Of a stretch of 64,000 nucleotides of DNA, positions 15,920 through 25,371 are shown in pieces; position 1 is the first letter of the stretch; each line of letters opens with the position of its first letter. Location of the stretch: NCBI GenBank assembly GCA_943370285.1, contig CALRQJ020000004.1, positions 62,001 through 126,000 on the forward strand, given 5' to 3'. The notes under the pieces were generated by a model that worked only from the letters and a program-made list of their open reading frames with translations, had not been told where the DNA came from and ran no database searches. This DNA comes from CALRQJ02 sp943370285. GTDB taxonomy: Bacteria > Bacteroidota > Bacteroidia > Chitinophagales > Chitinophagaceae. The translations under genes and the position numbers were made by a program.

Positions 15920-16227
15920 GTTTGAGTGTTTTGTTTAGGAAAAGGTACTTTGTATAATTTAATTGTGCAACAAATTGGTATTATTTTTTTATATCCATCG
16001 ATAGAGTAGCTTGAAATTATAGCTAGTGTATTAAATGTACAAGGATTAAAGCAGTAAGAGAAAAAAGGTATGCTAACATAGTACTTCACAACATGCTAAC
16101 ATCCTAGTTTTAGTCTAATTACAGTTTGGGCCAATTAACTGACAATTGTAAATCATCAACCATTTCTCTTTTAGATTAATAGTGTTTGGTTGCCCATGTT
16201 TTGCGTATTTTGCTTTAAAATATTACG
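15920..16227. other. Divergent intergenic region between 15374-15919 and pepT
   Basis: 308 bp with no coding potential that I can support. It must hold the promoters of both divergent genes. Two features stand out: a direct repeat of ATGCTAACAT at 16070-16079 and 16093-16102 (period 23 bp, close to two helical turns), and a possible promoter at 16185-16212 just before pepT. Confidence 0.6.
16185..16212 (+). promoter_or_regulatory. Possible pepT promoter
   Basis: TTTG (16185-16188) and TATTTTG (16206-16212) with a 17-bp spacer lie just before the ATG at 16228. The second box is one base short of the Bacteroidota -7 consensus TAnnTTTG. The leader would be very short. Confidence 0.35.
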
Positions 16228-17475
16228 ATGCCCTCAAATTATATGCATACTTGCACAGAACGTTTTTTACGTTACGTTCAAATAGATACTCAAAGCGATC
16301 CATTGAGTAATGCTCATCCTACCACCGAAAAACAAAAAGATTTGAGTACGGTTTTGGCGGCAGAATTACTTGCTATGGGCATTGCAGATGCACATACTGA
16401 TGATTTTGGTTATGTATATGCTACCATTCCATCTAACACCCCAAAAAATGTGCCGGTAATTTGTTTTTGTAGTCATATAGACACTGCACCTGATTGTAGT
16501 GGAACAAATGTAAAACCAATATTACATCGTCAATACAACGGTAGTGATATCGTTTTGCCCGATGATACTACGCAAGTCATCAGTCCCAAAGTATATCCTT
16601 ATTTAAACCAACATATTGGTAAAGATATTATCACTGCAAGTGGCCTAACATTATTAGGTGCAGATGACAAAGCCGGAGTAGCGATCATAATGGATTTAGC
16701 ACATTATTTAATGCAACATCCCGAAGTGAAACATGGCACCATTAAAATTTTATTTACGCCGGATGAAGAGGTGGGTAAGGGTACTGCCAAATTAGATATG
16801 CAAAAACTCGGTGCAAACTTTGGTTATACGCTAGATGGTGGTGCATGTGGAGAATTTGAAGATGAAACTTTTAGTGCCGATGGTGCAACAATATCTATCC
16901 ATGGTGTGATTGCCCACCCTGGTGCAGCAAAAGATAAATTGGTTAATGCCTTAAAGATTGCCGGCGAAATTTTGGCTGCATTACCCATTAATGAATTTAG
17001 TCCGGAGACAACTGAAAAAAAAGAAGGCTTTGTACATCCGGTGAGGGTAGAAGGCATCGCTGAAAAAGCTACTATTGATTTTATTGTTAGAGATTTTGTC
17101 ACTGCTAATTTGGCTAAACATGAAGAACGTTTAGAAGCGATAGCAAGGGGAGTGTTGAATCGTCATCCCAAAGCTAGTATGACGTTTACGGTACAAGAAC
17201 AGTACAGGAATATGAAGGAAGTCATTGATTTGCATCCACAAGTGGCAGCTTATGCACATGAAGCTTACAATCGTTGCGGTTTAACGGTTGCGAATGAACC
17301 CATTCGTGGCGGTACCGATGGCAGTAGATTGAGTTTTATGGGATTGCCTTCGCCAAATATATTTACAGGCATGCAGGCCATACATAGCAAACACGAATGG
17401 ATTGGCGTAGCAGATATGGAAAAAAGTGTACAAGTACTTGTTGAATTAACCAAGATTTGGGAAGAAAAGGCTTAA
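16228..17475 (+). CDS. pepT: Peptidase T (tripeptide aminopeptidase)
   Basis: A dinuclear zinc M20 peptidase that removes the N-terminal residue from tripeptides in the cytosol. Metal and catalytic motifs are all present: FCSHIDTAPD, LLGADDKAGVA (bridging Asp), TPDEEVGKGT (catalytic and metal Glu), and near the end RGGTDGSRLSFMGLPSPNI with MQAIHSKHEW. The length of 415 aa is typical. The ATG at 16228 is preferred; the next Met is at codon 5. It is followed by a frameshifted Uma2 gene 54 bp downstream. Confidence 0.96.
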   Translation: MPSNYMHTCTERFLRYVQIDTQSDPLSNAHPTTEKQKDLSTVLAAELLAMGIADAHTDDFGYVYATIPSNTPKNVPVICFCSHIDTAPDCSGTNVKPILHRQYNGSDIVLPDDTTQVISPKVYPYLNQHIGKDIITASGLTLLGADDKAGVAIIMDLAHYLMQHPEVKHGTIKILFTPDEEVGKGTAKLDMQKLGANFGYTLDGGACGEFEDETFSADGATISIHGVIAHPGAAKDKLVNALKIAGEILAALPINEFSPETTEKKEGFVHPVRVEGIAEKATIDFIVRDFVTANLAKHEERLEAIARGVLNRHPKASMTFTVQEQYRNMKEVIDLHPQVAAYAHEAYNRCGLTVANEPIRGGTDGSRLSFMGLPSPNIFTGMQAIHSKHEWIGVADMEKSVQVLVELTKIWEEKA

Positions 17476-17529
17476 TTATTAATGGGAAGTGGGAAACCAG
17501 TTTTTATTAAAAAATCATAACCTAGTGCT

Positions 17530-18074
17530 ATGAGTATCATACCATCATCTAAAAAAGGATTTCATCAACCGCCCCGTACTGCTATGGAGGTGTATGAATT
17601 ACTACCCAAAGGTACTTTGGCAGAAGTAATCAATAACACGATTTATATTTCACCAGTACCAACTTTTCAGCATCAAAATATTTTGGGAAATTTATTTTCA
17701 GATATCAATTTATTTGTTCGTGAAAAACAATTAGGCAATTGTTTGGTAGCTCAGGTAGATGTTTTTTTGATGCGATGAATGCGTTGCAACCCGATATTGT
17801 TTTCATCAGCACTGCAAATATGGGTATTGTACAATATGGAAAAATAAAAGGGAGCCCCGATTTGATTGTTGAAATTTTATCTACCAATAGAAAATACGAT
17901 GAAGTAGATAAAAAGTTGATTTATCAACGCTTTGGAGTGAAAGAATATTTTATTGTTGATCCGTCAGATAAAAGCGTAATCAGCTACTTTCACGATGGTA
18001 AAAAATATCAATTGCAAGACAGTAAAAAGGGAGAGGTGAAATCAAAAATCCTAAAAAAGACATTCAACTTTTAA
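17530..18074 (+). pseudogene. Uma2 family nuclease-like gene, frameshifted
   Basis: Two overlapping frames together make one Uma2 (DUF820, PD-(D/E)XK fold) protein. The first half covers PPRTAMEVYELLPKGTLAEVINNTIYISPVP and stops at 17778. The second holds QPDIVFIS ... GSPDLIVEILSTNRKYDEVDKK ... KEYFIVDP, with the nuclease Asp and Glu-x-Leu. They join at a run of seven T (17762-17768): one extra T, or a -1 slip, restores VDVFFDAMNALQPDIV. It may be a true inactivating deletion, a homopolymer sequencing error, or slippage. Function in this family is unsettled; restriction-like nuclease activity is proposed from the fold. Confidence 0.75.
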
Positions 18075-18086
18075 TTGTCTTTGCTG

Positions 18087-18440
18087 CTATTCCTCAGTGG
18101 TTTTCCAAATTCGCATATACCAATAAATGGGATAACCAATCATTCCGGCAAATACAAAAACTAGTACCCAGATAATGCGTTCATTGTCAGCTAATTTTTT
18201 ATTGTTGATGGCATGAACAATGAAATAAATCAAGCCGATTAAAGCAGAAATCCCTAACAAAATCAAGGTAATAATCAATCCTGCAAAATTAGAGAACAAC
18301 GACAAAGGATCGTTCTCAAATTCTTCAGCATGCAGTACAACTCCCATCATGCTGCTAATAAACATGCCGATATATACAATAAACAAAATAGCGGGAAGGA
18401 AACTTAAGATTCCTGATAAAGTTATGGACTGTTTTGTCAT
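18087..18440 (-). CDS. Small membrane protein with PLDc_N-like segment
   Basis: A 117-aa protein with three hydrophobic helices: residues about 10-33, 50-75 and 88-110. The C-terminal part, NERIIWVLVFVFAGMIGYPIYWYMRI, resembles the PLDc_N domain found alone in small membrane proteins and at the start of cardiolipin synthases. No catalytic HKD motif is present, so it is not an enzyme of that class. Its role is unknown. It converges on the Uma2 remnant 12 bp away. Confidence 0.75.
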   Translation of the reverse strand: MTKQSITLSGILSFLPAILFIVYIGMFISSMMGVVLHAEEFENDPLSLFSNFAGLIITLILLGISALIGLIYFIVHAINNKKLADNERIIWVLVFVFAGMIGYPIYWYMRIWKTTEE

Positions 18441-18617
18441 GATTGTTCAGTTTAATCGTCCAACTAAGATACTGTATTTAGGATTGTTTACCTTTTAAGT
18501 AAAGTTTTTGCCGTTTTTTAGCTCAAAGCATCACTATTATCGTAAATCTTATCTTGATATTGTATTTTAGCTTATTCAAAACCATAATGTATCGCTCAAA
18601 CACTGTAATTTAATTGC

Positions 18618-19727
18618 ATGAAGAAGGCTTCCATCATTTTTACCCTTGTTACGGCTTTGTTTTGTCAGCAGGGATACAGCCAGTTTAGAAAATATTCCAA
18701 CGAATTTTTGAATATTGGTGCAGGTGCCAGAGGTTTGGCCATGGGTAGTGCACAAGTAGCTACATCTGGTGATGCTACTTCCGGCTATTGGAACCCCGCA
18801 GGGCTTGTACAAGTAAAAGATCATCCTTCTGTTTCGTTCATGCATGCAGAATATTTTGCCGGCATAGGTAAATACGATTTTGGATCAATTGCACTTCCCA
18901 TTCAAGATGGTCGTAAAACCTTGGCTTTGTCAATTTTACGTTTTGCAGTTGATGATATTCCCAACACCTTATATTTAGTAGAACCCGATGGTACCATCAA
19001 CTACAACAATATCCGTACTTTTTCATCGGCCGATTATGCATTTTTATTGTCGTATGCCCAACAAGGCAAAAACAATACAGCAGACAAACAGTGGAGCTTT
19101 GGCGGTAATGCAAAAATCATTCATCGTAAAGTAGGCAGTTTTGCCAAAGCATGGGGTTTTGGTTTAGATGCAGGGGTACAACTAAGATTAAAAAAATGGC
19201 GCTTCGGATTAGTAGCTAGAGATGTTACTACTACTTTCAACGCATGGACATTCACTTTTAATGAGAGAGAAAAGGAAGTACTGTATTTGACCAATAATGA
19301 TATTCCTGTAAAATCTAATGAATCAACAGCACCTAGATTAATTGCGGCAGCAGCACACACTTTTAATGTCAATAAAAAAATAGCATTAACAGCAGAAGCA
19401 AATCTGGATTTTACATTCGATGGCAAACGCAACACCTTAGTGAGTGCTAATCCGGTAAGTATCGATCCTAAAATTGGCATCGAAGCTGCATTCAATAAAA
19501 CTTTGTTCATCCGTGCAGGAGTTTCTAATTTTCAGCAAGCATTATCAGATGGCGATACCACTAATCAAAAGAAGGTTTGGATTTTTCAACCTAGCCTCGG
19601 CGCCGGATTTAAGTTAGGCAATGTAGATATCGATTATGCATTCACTAATCTAGCCAATCAATCTAGTCCATTATACACACATATATTTTCGCTAAGAGTA
19701 GATTTGATTAATAATAAAAAGAAATAA
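18618..19727 (+). CDS. PorV/PorQ family outer-membrane beta-barrel protein
   Basis: A 369-aa protein with a signal peptide (residues 1-21, ending GYSQ) followed by FLNIGAGARGLAMGSAQVATSGDATSGYWNPAGL. That is the FadL-like N-terminal signature shared by PorV and PorQ of the type IX secretion system. The rest is a beta-strand-rich barrel. PorV shuttles secreted cargo from the translocon to the sortase. The gene directly downstream (24 bp) is a PorU2-like C25 peptidase, so the two probably work as a cargo-anchoring pair. Which Por subtype it is cannot be fixed by eye. Confidence 0.85.
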   Translation: MKKASIIFTLVTALFCQQGYSQFRKYSNEFLNIGAGARGLAMGSAQVATSGDATSGYWNPAGLVQVKDHPSVSFMHAEYFAGIGKYDFGSIALPIQDGRKTLALSILRFAVDDIPNTLYLVEPDGTINYNNIRTFSSADYAFLLSYAQQGKNNTADKQWSFGGNAKIIHRKVGSFAKAWGFGLDAGVQLRLKKWRFGLVARDVTTTFNAWTFTFNEREKEVLYLTNNDIPVKSNESTAPRLIAAAAHTFNVNKKIALTAEANLDFTFDGKRNTLVSANPVSIDPKIGIEAAFNKTLFIRAGVSNFQQALSDGDTTNQKKVWIFQPSLGAGFKLGNVDIDYAFTNLANQSSPLYTHIFSLRVDLINNKKK

Positions 19728-19751
19728 ACGACCTCATTTCAATACTTCGTT

Positions 19752-22700
19752 ATGAAGAAAATTTTTGTATTCATTCTGGTTTTATTCACGGTGGAATTAA
19801 TGGCACAGCCATTCAATAACGAATGGATAGATTACAGTAAAACTTATTATAAGTTTAAAGTGCCAACCACCGGATTGTACCGTATTTCTCGTGCCGATTT
19901 ATTGGCAGCCGGTTTATCCAATACACCGGCAGAACATTTTCAGCTATGGCGCAATGGCAAACAAATTCCATTGTTTACCAGTACTGCAGCAGGTGTTTTG
20001 GGTACGAACGATTATATAGAGTTTTGGGGATTGCAAAATGATGGCGAAGCAGATAGAGCTATGTATCTAAACCCATTATTTCAATTGTCTGATGCCATAA
20101 GTTTACAAACAGATACAGCAGCCTATTTTCTTACGGTGAATACAACAGGTGGCAATAGCCGTTTTGTAACTACACCCAATAATGTGGCAGGCAATAGTTT
20201 GCCGGCTACACCTTTTTTCATGCATGTGCTGAGGCATAATTTCAATAACCAAATTCACCGAGGTACAGCCAATGTAGCGGGTAGCGAATATTTGTATTCT
20301 AGTAGTTATGACATTGGTGAAATGTGGAGCACAGATGATATTAGGCCCAATGCACCACTCTCTATTACTTACAATGATTTGAATGTTGCAATGGCTGGTT
20401 CCGCTGGTAGGTTTAGAATTTCGGCAGCAGGCAGTGCACCAAATATTAGAACCTACAGAGCGGAGATTAATAGCTTTGTGGCAGAAGACACCACACTTAA
20501 TTTTTTTACCGCAGGTATTCAGTCAAACGATAATGTGCCATTAAGCAGCATCAGTAGTAACACAGCGATTTTTAAATTATCTAACAATTCACCGGTACAA
20601 ACCGACCGTGTGGTGTTTGGTTTTTTTGAACTCACTTATCCAAGGGTGTTTAATTTTTCTAATCAAAGCAATTTCAGTTTTAGTTTACCGGCAAATGCTG
20701 CAGGTAATTATCTCGAGATAGCAGGTTTTAATAATGGCGGAATAGCACCGGTGTTATATGATATCACCAATGGAAAAAGATATGTGGCAGATATTGCTAC
20801 ACCTGGAATCATTAAAATTGTTTTAGAGCCATCTGCAACAAGTAGAAACCTAGTATTAGTGAGCCAAGCCGTATCCAATATCAGAACTGTAACACCATTG
20901 CAAAGTAGAAACTTTACAAATTATAGTACGGCATCTAATCAAGGTGATTATTTAATCATTTCTAACAGTTTATTGTACAATGGTGCTGGTGGAATAAATC
21001 CTGTTGACCAATATCGTCAATACCGAGCATCGGCAGTTGGTGGAAATTATAATGCTAAAGTGATTGATATTGATCAATTAGTAGATCAATTTGCATTTGG
21101 CATAAAAAAGCATCCATTAAGTATTAAGAATTTTTTACAGTTTGCTCGAACCAATTTTTCTTTAGCACCAAAATTTGCTTTATTGATTGGTAAAGGTGTA
21201 ACCTATAGAGATTATCGTAGAAACGAATCATCATCTTTTGCAGAACGATTAAACCTAGTGCCTACTTTTGGTTACCCTGCATCAGATATTTTATTAGCAT
21301 CTGCAAGTTTAGCACCTGTTCCGGCAACAGCTATTGGACGTATTGGTGCTGTAACACCGCAAGAAGTAACAGACTATCTAAACAAAGTAAAACAATTTGA
21401 ACAAGCCCAAGCTTCAACCATTCAAACCATAGACAACAAAGCATGGATGAAAAATATTGTGCATGTAGCCGGGTCTAATGATGCCAATATTGAAGTTAGA
21501 TTAACCAGCTATTTGCGTAATTACGAGAATATCATTAAAGACACTTTGTTTGGTGCCAATGTGGTAAATTTCAATAAACAATCAACGGGGCCGGTTACAC
21601 CAATTGTAAATGCTTTGATGAATCAAATGTTTGAAAAAGGCATTAGTTTATTAACGTATTATGGCCACTCATCTGCTACTTCTTTAGATTATAATTTGGA
21701 TGATCCTGCGGTGTATAATAATACGGGCAAGTATCCTTTCTTTTCTGTGAATGGTTGTAATGCCGGTGATTTTTATTCTTTTGACACATCAAGATTTTTA
21801 GTGTTTTCAACTTTGTCAGAAAAATATACATTGGCCCCTCAAAAAGGTTGTATTGGTTTTATTGCTAGTACGCATTTTGGGCTAGAGAATTACTTAGATT
21901 ATTATTCAACCGGTATGTACAGGGCCTTTGCCAATTCTTCTTATAATCAGCCCGTTACTAAAGCCATGTTAGAGGCGGTAAATTATTTGCGCAGCTTTAC
22001 AGGCACTAATGATTTTTATGGTCGAATTCATGCAGAACAAACCTTGTTACATGGAGATCCTGCGTTAAAAATAAATGCTGCTGCTCAGCCCGATTTTGTA
22101 GTAGAGGATCCACAAGTGAAGATTAGCCCGGTAACCATTTCTGTTGCTGATGTAAACTTTAAAGCAAAAACTTATTTCCACAATATTGGAAGAGCAACAG
22201 GCGACTCTGTTAGCATTCTAATCAGAAGAGAATATCCAAACGGAAGTACAGAAACCTTACTGTCACGCAGAATAAAATCTGTTCGATACATCGACTCTGT
22301 AGAATTAACCATTCCAATTGTTCCAACAAGAGATGCCGGACAAAACAAATTGATTGTTAGTATTGATAATGACAATCGATATACAGAATCAAGTGAAGCG
22401 AATAATACCATCACCAAAACCTTCTTCATTTTTGAAGATGATATTAAACCGGTATATCCTTATAATTTTTCTATCATCAATAGAACAAATATTAAGCTTA
22501 CCGCATCTACCGCTAACGCTTTAGCAACTACTAAGCAATATGCAATGGAGATTGATACAACAGAATTATTCAACTCCACTTTAAAAGTTACCAGAACTAT
22601 TGCATCAAATGGGGGAATGATTGAATTTGACCCGGGCATTAGTTTTACCGATAGTACAGTATATTATTGGAGAGTAGCACCGGTGCCAACGTCGGGTGCA

Positions 22701-24836
22701 CCAAGATGGGCAACTGCTAGTTTTGTATATCTCATTGGCACTAACTTGGGTTACAATCAATCTCATTTTTATCAACACACCAAATCAACACAAGAAAGAA
22801 TTTATATTGATACTGCCGATAGAAAATGGAAATACAGATTGCGTGGCTCAAACATTAATATTCAACATTCTATTTATCCAACCAGTGGTACACAAGATTT
22901 ACAATTTAGTGTATCGGTAAATGGTGCTGCAGCTATCTATAGTGCTTGCATTGGTCGATCAGTTATTTTTAATGTACTCGATCCGGTTAGTTTGAAACCT
23001 TTGTATAACCAAACAGTTCCTTCCACTATACCGGCAGGCACACCGGGTAATTTCATGGGTAGTGCTGCTGCTTGTGCTGCAGGTCGCCAATACAATTTTG
23101 AATTTGGTTATTGGGATACGTCGGGCCGGAGAAGGTTAAGAGACTTTATGGATTGGATTCCGAACGGACACATAGTTGTTGCTCGTTTGGTTATGGATCA
23201 ACCTTTTGATCAAAGTCCGTTTGTGAGTACATGGATTAACGATGCAACTATTTATGGCGCTAACAATACTTTTTACAGTCGTTTAAAAGGTGTTGGATTT
23301 ACCGGCATCGATCAATTTACCGAACCCAAGACTTGGGCATTGGTGTATAAGAAAAATGATATGAGTTTTGCACCACAGTGGAAATTGAGTCTTGGTTTGT
23401 TTGATAGAGTGCAAATGAGTGTTGATGTTAATTCAACAGATACTTTAGGATATGTAACTTCTCCTGTATTTGGTCCTGCCACAGCTTGGAAGCAGTTAAG
23501 GTGGAGAGGCAGCAGCAGCGAATCAACGCTTGGCGATGTAGCAACAGTGAATGTAATTGGCGTGAGAAGTAATGGCACAGAAGATGTGTTGTATACTTTA
23601 TCTACAGCACAGCAAGACTTTAACTTAAACGCTGTTAGTGTAAGCACTTATCCTTATTTGAAGTTGCAATTGCGTAATCAAGATAGTGTGAACTTAACAC
23701 CATACCAATTGCGCTATTGGAGGGTTTATTACGATCCTGTACCAGAAGGTGCTTTAGCGCCTTCGCTTAGATATACCAATAAAGATACATTAGAGGTAGG
23801 AGAGCCGCTCAACTTTAGTATCGCTTTTAAAAATGTAAGTGATGTGGCATTTGCAGATAGTGTAAAAGTAAAAATGGTAGTGTTCGATAAAAACAATGTG
23901 GCTACTACTTTGCCTATCGCCAAACGCAAAAAAATTATTGCCGGAGATACTGCTGTCATCAGCTATCCCATTGATACAAAAAATTTAGTGGGCAATAATA
24001 CATTACAAGTTGATGTTAATCCGGATAACGATCAACCCGAACAAACGCATATCAACAATTTTCTCTTCAAAGGATTTTATGTTAAGCCCGATACTTACAA
24101 TCCATTGATGGATGTAACTTTCGATGGGGTACATATTTTGAACAATGATATCGTTTCTGGTAAGCCACATATTTTGGTTAAAGTGAAAGACGAGTCTAAG
24201 TACCTTGCTTTAGACGATACTTCATTAGCTACCATTTTTGTAAAGTTTCCGGATAACTCCATCAGAAGATATCGTTTTGGAACAGATACGTTGCGTTTTA
24301 CACCGGCTAACACTACGAGTGGAAACAACGAAGCAATCATTGATTTTAATCCATCTTTATTGTTAGATGGAGATTATGAACTCACCGTTAGGGCAAAAGA
24401 TAAAAGTGGCAATAATGCAGGCACCAACGAATATCGAGTACAGTTTCAGGTGATTAATAAGCCAATGATTAGTAACCTATTCAACTATCCAAATCCGTTT
24501 ACTAGTTCTACTGCATTTGTATTTACCATTACGGGTAGTCAAGTGCCGCAGCAACTTAAAATTCAGATTATGACGGTTACAGGAAAGATTGTGAGAGAAA
24601 TTACTAAAGATGAATTAGGGCCTATTAATGTTGGTAGAAATATTACCGACTTTAAATGGGATGGAACAGACCAATATGGTCAAAAATTAGCCAATGGCGT
24701 TTATCTCTATCGGGTGGTTACTAATTTGAATGGTAATAGTTTAGAAAAATATACACCTATCGATCAGTTTGGCGACAAAATAAATACCGATAAATTCTTT
24801 AATAAAGGCTATGGTAAAATGTATTTGATGCGATAG
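19752..24836 (+). CDS. PorU2-like type IX secretion sortase (C25 peptidase)
   Basis: A very large exported protein (1694 aa) with a signal peptide at residues 1-19. A gingipain-type C25 cysteine peptidase domain spans roughly residues 400-790, with catalytic His639 in YYGHSS and Cys669 in VNGCNAGD. The N-terminal 400 residues are beta-rich, and the region after the peptidase has CARDB-like and Ig-like stretches. The C-terminus contains FNYPNPFTSSTAF and an FlgD-like GTDQYGQKLANGVYLYRV segment typical of type IX-associated surface proteins. PorU-type enzymes cleave the sorting domain of cargo and join it to a lipid anchor. It pairs with the PorV-like gene upstream. Confidence 0.88.
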   Translation: MKKIFVFILVLFTVELMAQPFNNEWIDYSKTYYKFKVPTTGLYRISRADLLAAGLSNTPAEHFQLWRNGKQIPLFTSTAAGVLGTNDYIEFWGLQNDGEADRAMYLNPLFQLSDAISLQTDTAAYFLTVNTTGGNSRFVTTPNNVAGNSLPATPFFMHVLRHNFNNQIHRGTANVAGSEYLYSSSYDIGEMWSTDDIRPNAPLSITYNDLNVAMAGSAGRFRISAAGSAPNIRTYRAEINSFVAEDTTLNFFTAGIQSNDNVPLSSISSNTAIFKLSNNSPVQTDRVVFGFFELTYPRVFNFSNQSNFSFSLPANAAGNYLEIAGFNNGGIAPVLYDITNGKRYVADIATPGIIKIVLEPSATSRNLVLVSQAVSNIRTVTPLQSRNFTNYSTASNQGDYLIISNSLLYNGAGGINPVDQYRQYRASAVGGNYNAKVIDIDQLVDQFAFGIKKHPLSIKNFLQFARTNFSLAPKFALLIGKGVTYRDYRRNESSSFAERLNLVPTFGYPASDILLASASLAPVPATAIGRIGAVTPQEVTDYLNKVKQFEQAQASTIQTIDNKAWMKNIVHVAGSNDANIEVRLTSYLRNYENIIKDTLFGANVVNFNKQSTGPVTPIVNALMNQMFEKGISLLTYYGHSSATSLDYNLDDPAVYNNTGKYPFFSVNGCNAGDFYSFDTSRFLVFSTLSEKYTLAPQKGCIGFIASTHFGLENYLDYYSTGMYRAFANSSYNQPVTKAMLEAVNYLRSFTGTNDFYGRIHAEQTLLHGDPALKINAAAQPDFVVEDPQVKISPVTISVADVNFKAKTYFHNIGRATGDSVSILIRREYPNGSTETLLSRRIKSVRYIDSVELTIPIVPTRDAGQNKLIVSIDNDNRYTESSEANNTITKTFFIFEDDIKPVYPYNFSIINRTNIKLTASTANALATTKQYAMEIDTTELFNSTLKVTRTIASNGGMIEFDPGISFTDSTVYYWRVAPVPTSGAPRWATASFVYLIGTNLGYNQSHFYQHTKSTQERIYIDTADRKWKYRLRGSNINIQHSIYPTSGTQDLQFSVSVNGAAAIYSACIGRSVIFNVLDPVSLKPLYNQTVPSTIPAGTPGNFMGSAAACAAGRQYNFEFGYWDTSGRRRLRDFMDWIPNGHIVVARLVMDQPFDQSPFVSTWINDATIYGANNTFYSRLKGVGFTGIDQFTEPKTWALVYKKNDMSFAPQWKLSLGLFDRVQMSVDVNSTDTLGYVTSPVFGPATAWKQLRWRGSSSESTLGDVATVNVIGVRSNGTEDVLYTLSTAQQDFNLNAVSVSTYPYLKLQLRNQDSVNLTPYQLRYWRVYYDPVPEGALAPSLRYTNKDTLEVGEPLNFSIAFKNVSDVAFADSVKVKMVVFDKNNVATTLPIAKRKKIIAGDTAVISYPIDTKNLVGNNTLQVDVNPDNDQPEQTHINNFLFKGFYVKPDTYNPLMDVTFDGVHILNNDIVSGKPHILVKVKDESKYLALDDTSLATIFVKFPDNSIRRYRFGTDTLRFTPANTTSGNNEAIIDFNPSLLLDGDYELTVRAKDKSGNNAGTNEYRVQFQVINKPMISNLFNYPNPFTSSTAFVFTITGSQVPQQLKIQIMTVTGKIVREITKDELGPINVGRNITDFKWDGTDQYGQKLANGVYLYRVVTNLNGNSLEKYTPIDQFGDKINTDKFFNKGYGKMYLMR

Positions 24837-24873
24837 CTCTTCAGCAACATAGTTTGCCTCAGTTAGGGGCATA

Positions 24874-24909
24874 AAAAAAGTTCCGGCCACCTATCTCCGG
24901 AACTTTTTT
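24874..24909 (+). terminator. Intrinsic terminator of the PorU2-like gene
   Basis: A perfect 13-bp stem (AAAAAAGTTCCGG / CCGGAACTTTTTT) with a 10-nt loop, 37 bp after the stop. The T run is part of the right arm, and the left arm gives one on the other strand, so it can work in both directions. Confidence 0.9.
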
Positions 24910-25009
24910 AATTTAAGCCATTAACCTTATAAACCTACAAATGTGTGTATAATATAGTCGAGAATAAAAATGAAAAGGTTGCAACCATACCCAATTAATT
25001 GGGGTAGGA

Positions 25010-25110
25010 GCAAAAAAAAAGGCCAGGATAGACATCCAGCCCTGTTTTATCCAATATTCTATGAAAAACCAATTATAAGATGTTGCCGCCAGATTAAAGG
25101 TTGCAGCCGT
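25010..25110 (-). repeat. Duplicated terminator module, copy 1
   Basis: Shares with 25241-25343 the sequence CCAATATTCTATGAAAAACC, a preceding ATCCAGCCCTGTTTT and the following TGCAA-type stretch. On the minus strand it ends in a stem (GGCTGGAT / ATCCTGGCC with one wobble and one bulge) followed by nine T residues (25012-25020). The stem has base changes on one arm relative to copy 2 that keep it paired. Confidence 0.7.
25012..25041 (-). terminator. Distal minus-strand terminator (copy 1)
   Basis: The stem GGCTGGAT / ATCCTGGCC (loop GTCT, one bulged base) is followed on the minus strand by nine T residues. It lies about 330 bp past the stop of the REC-PAS kinase, so it is a second stop behind copy 2, or the end of a separate short RNA. 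Confidence 0.7.
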
Positions 25111-25240
25111 TGGCTGAAAACTTTTTGTAATTGCCTGATAATTAGTTGTTTGTTGAAAACTTGTGGAAAGCAAAGCGTAATTGCCGTTGACCTTAATGCT
25201 AGACCATTTACCGACTAAAATTGGCTTAGATATGGCCTAA

Positions 25241-25343
25241 AATAAAAAAGGGCCCGGATAGAAATCCAGCCCTGTTTTAATCCAATATTCTATGAAAAAC
25301 CATAAGTATAGATGCAAACAGAAAAGTTAAAGTTGCAAGCTGC
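25241..25343 (-). repeat. Duplicated terminator module, copy 2
   Basis: Second copy of the module at 25010-25110, offset by about 230 bp. It starts within 30 bp of the kinase stop at 25372. Conservation is highest over roughly 55 bp around the hairpin and looser towards 25343. Confidence 0.7.
25244..25272 (-). terminator. Terminator of the signalling operon (copy 2)
   Basis: The stem GGGCTGGAT / ATCCGGGCCC (loop TTCT, one bulge) is followed on the minus strand by TTTTTTATTTT, 100 bp past the stop of the REC-PAS kinase. Confidence 0.75.
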
Positions 25344-25371
25344 ATATGATTTATTTTTTTTCAGTTCATCA

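Larger units (their letters stand above)
24837..25371. other. Gene-poor region with three terminators and a duplicated module
   Basis: 535 bp between two convergent transcripts. It holds a terminator for the PorU2 gene (24874-24909) and two copies of a module of about 100 bp (25010-25110, 25241-25343), each ending in a minus-strand terminator. A minus-strand open frame of 86 codons (24913-25173) crosses the first copy but lacks an ATG start and is not conserved in the second copy. Confidence 0.65.

Noticed and set aside
17739..18074. The second Uma2 frame as an independent 111-residue gene.
   Set aside because: Its first dozen codons are out of frame with the family; the true protein joins at the T run with the upstream half.
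24913..25173. An 86-codon minus-strand frame in the gap after the PorU2-like gene.
   Set aside because: It runs through a duplicated terminator hairpin, lacks an ATG start, and the equivalent frame in the second copy is broken.
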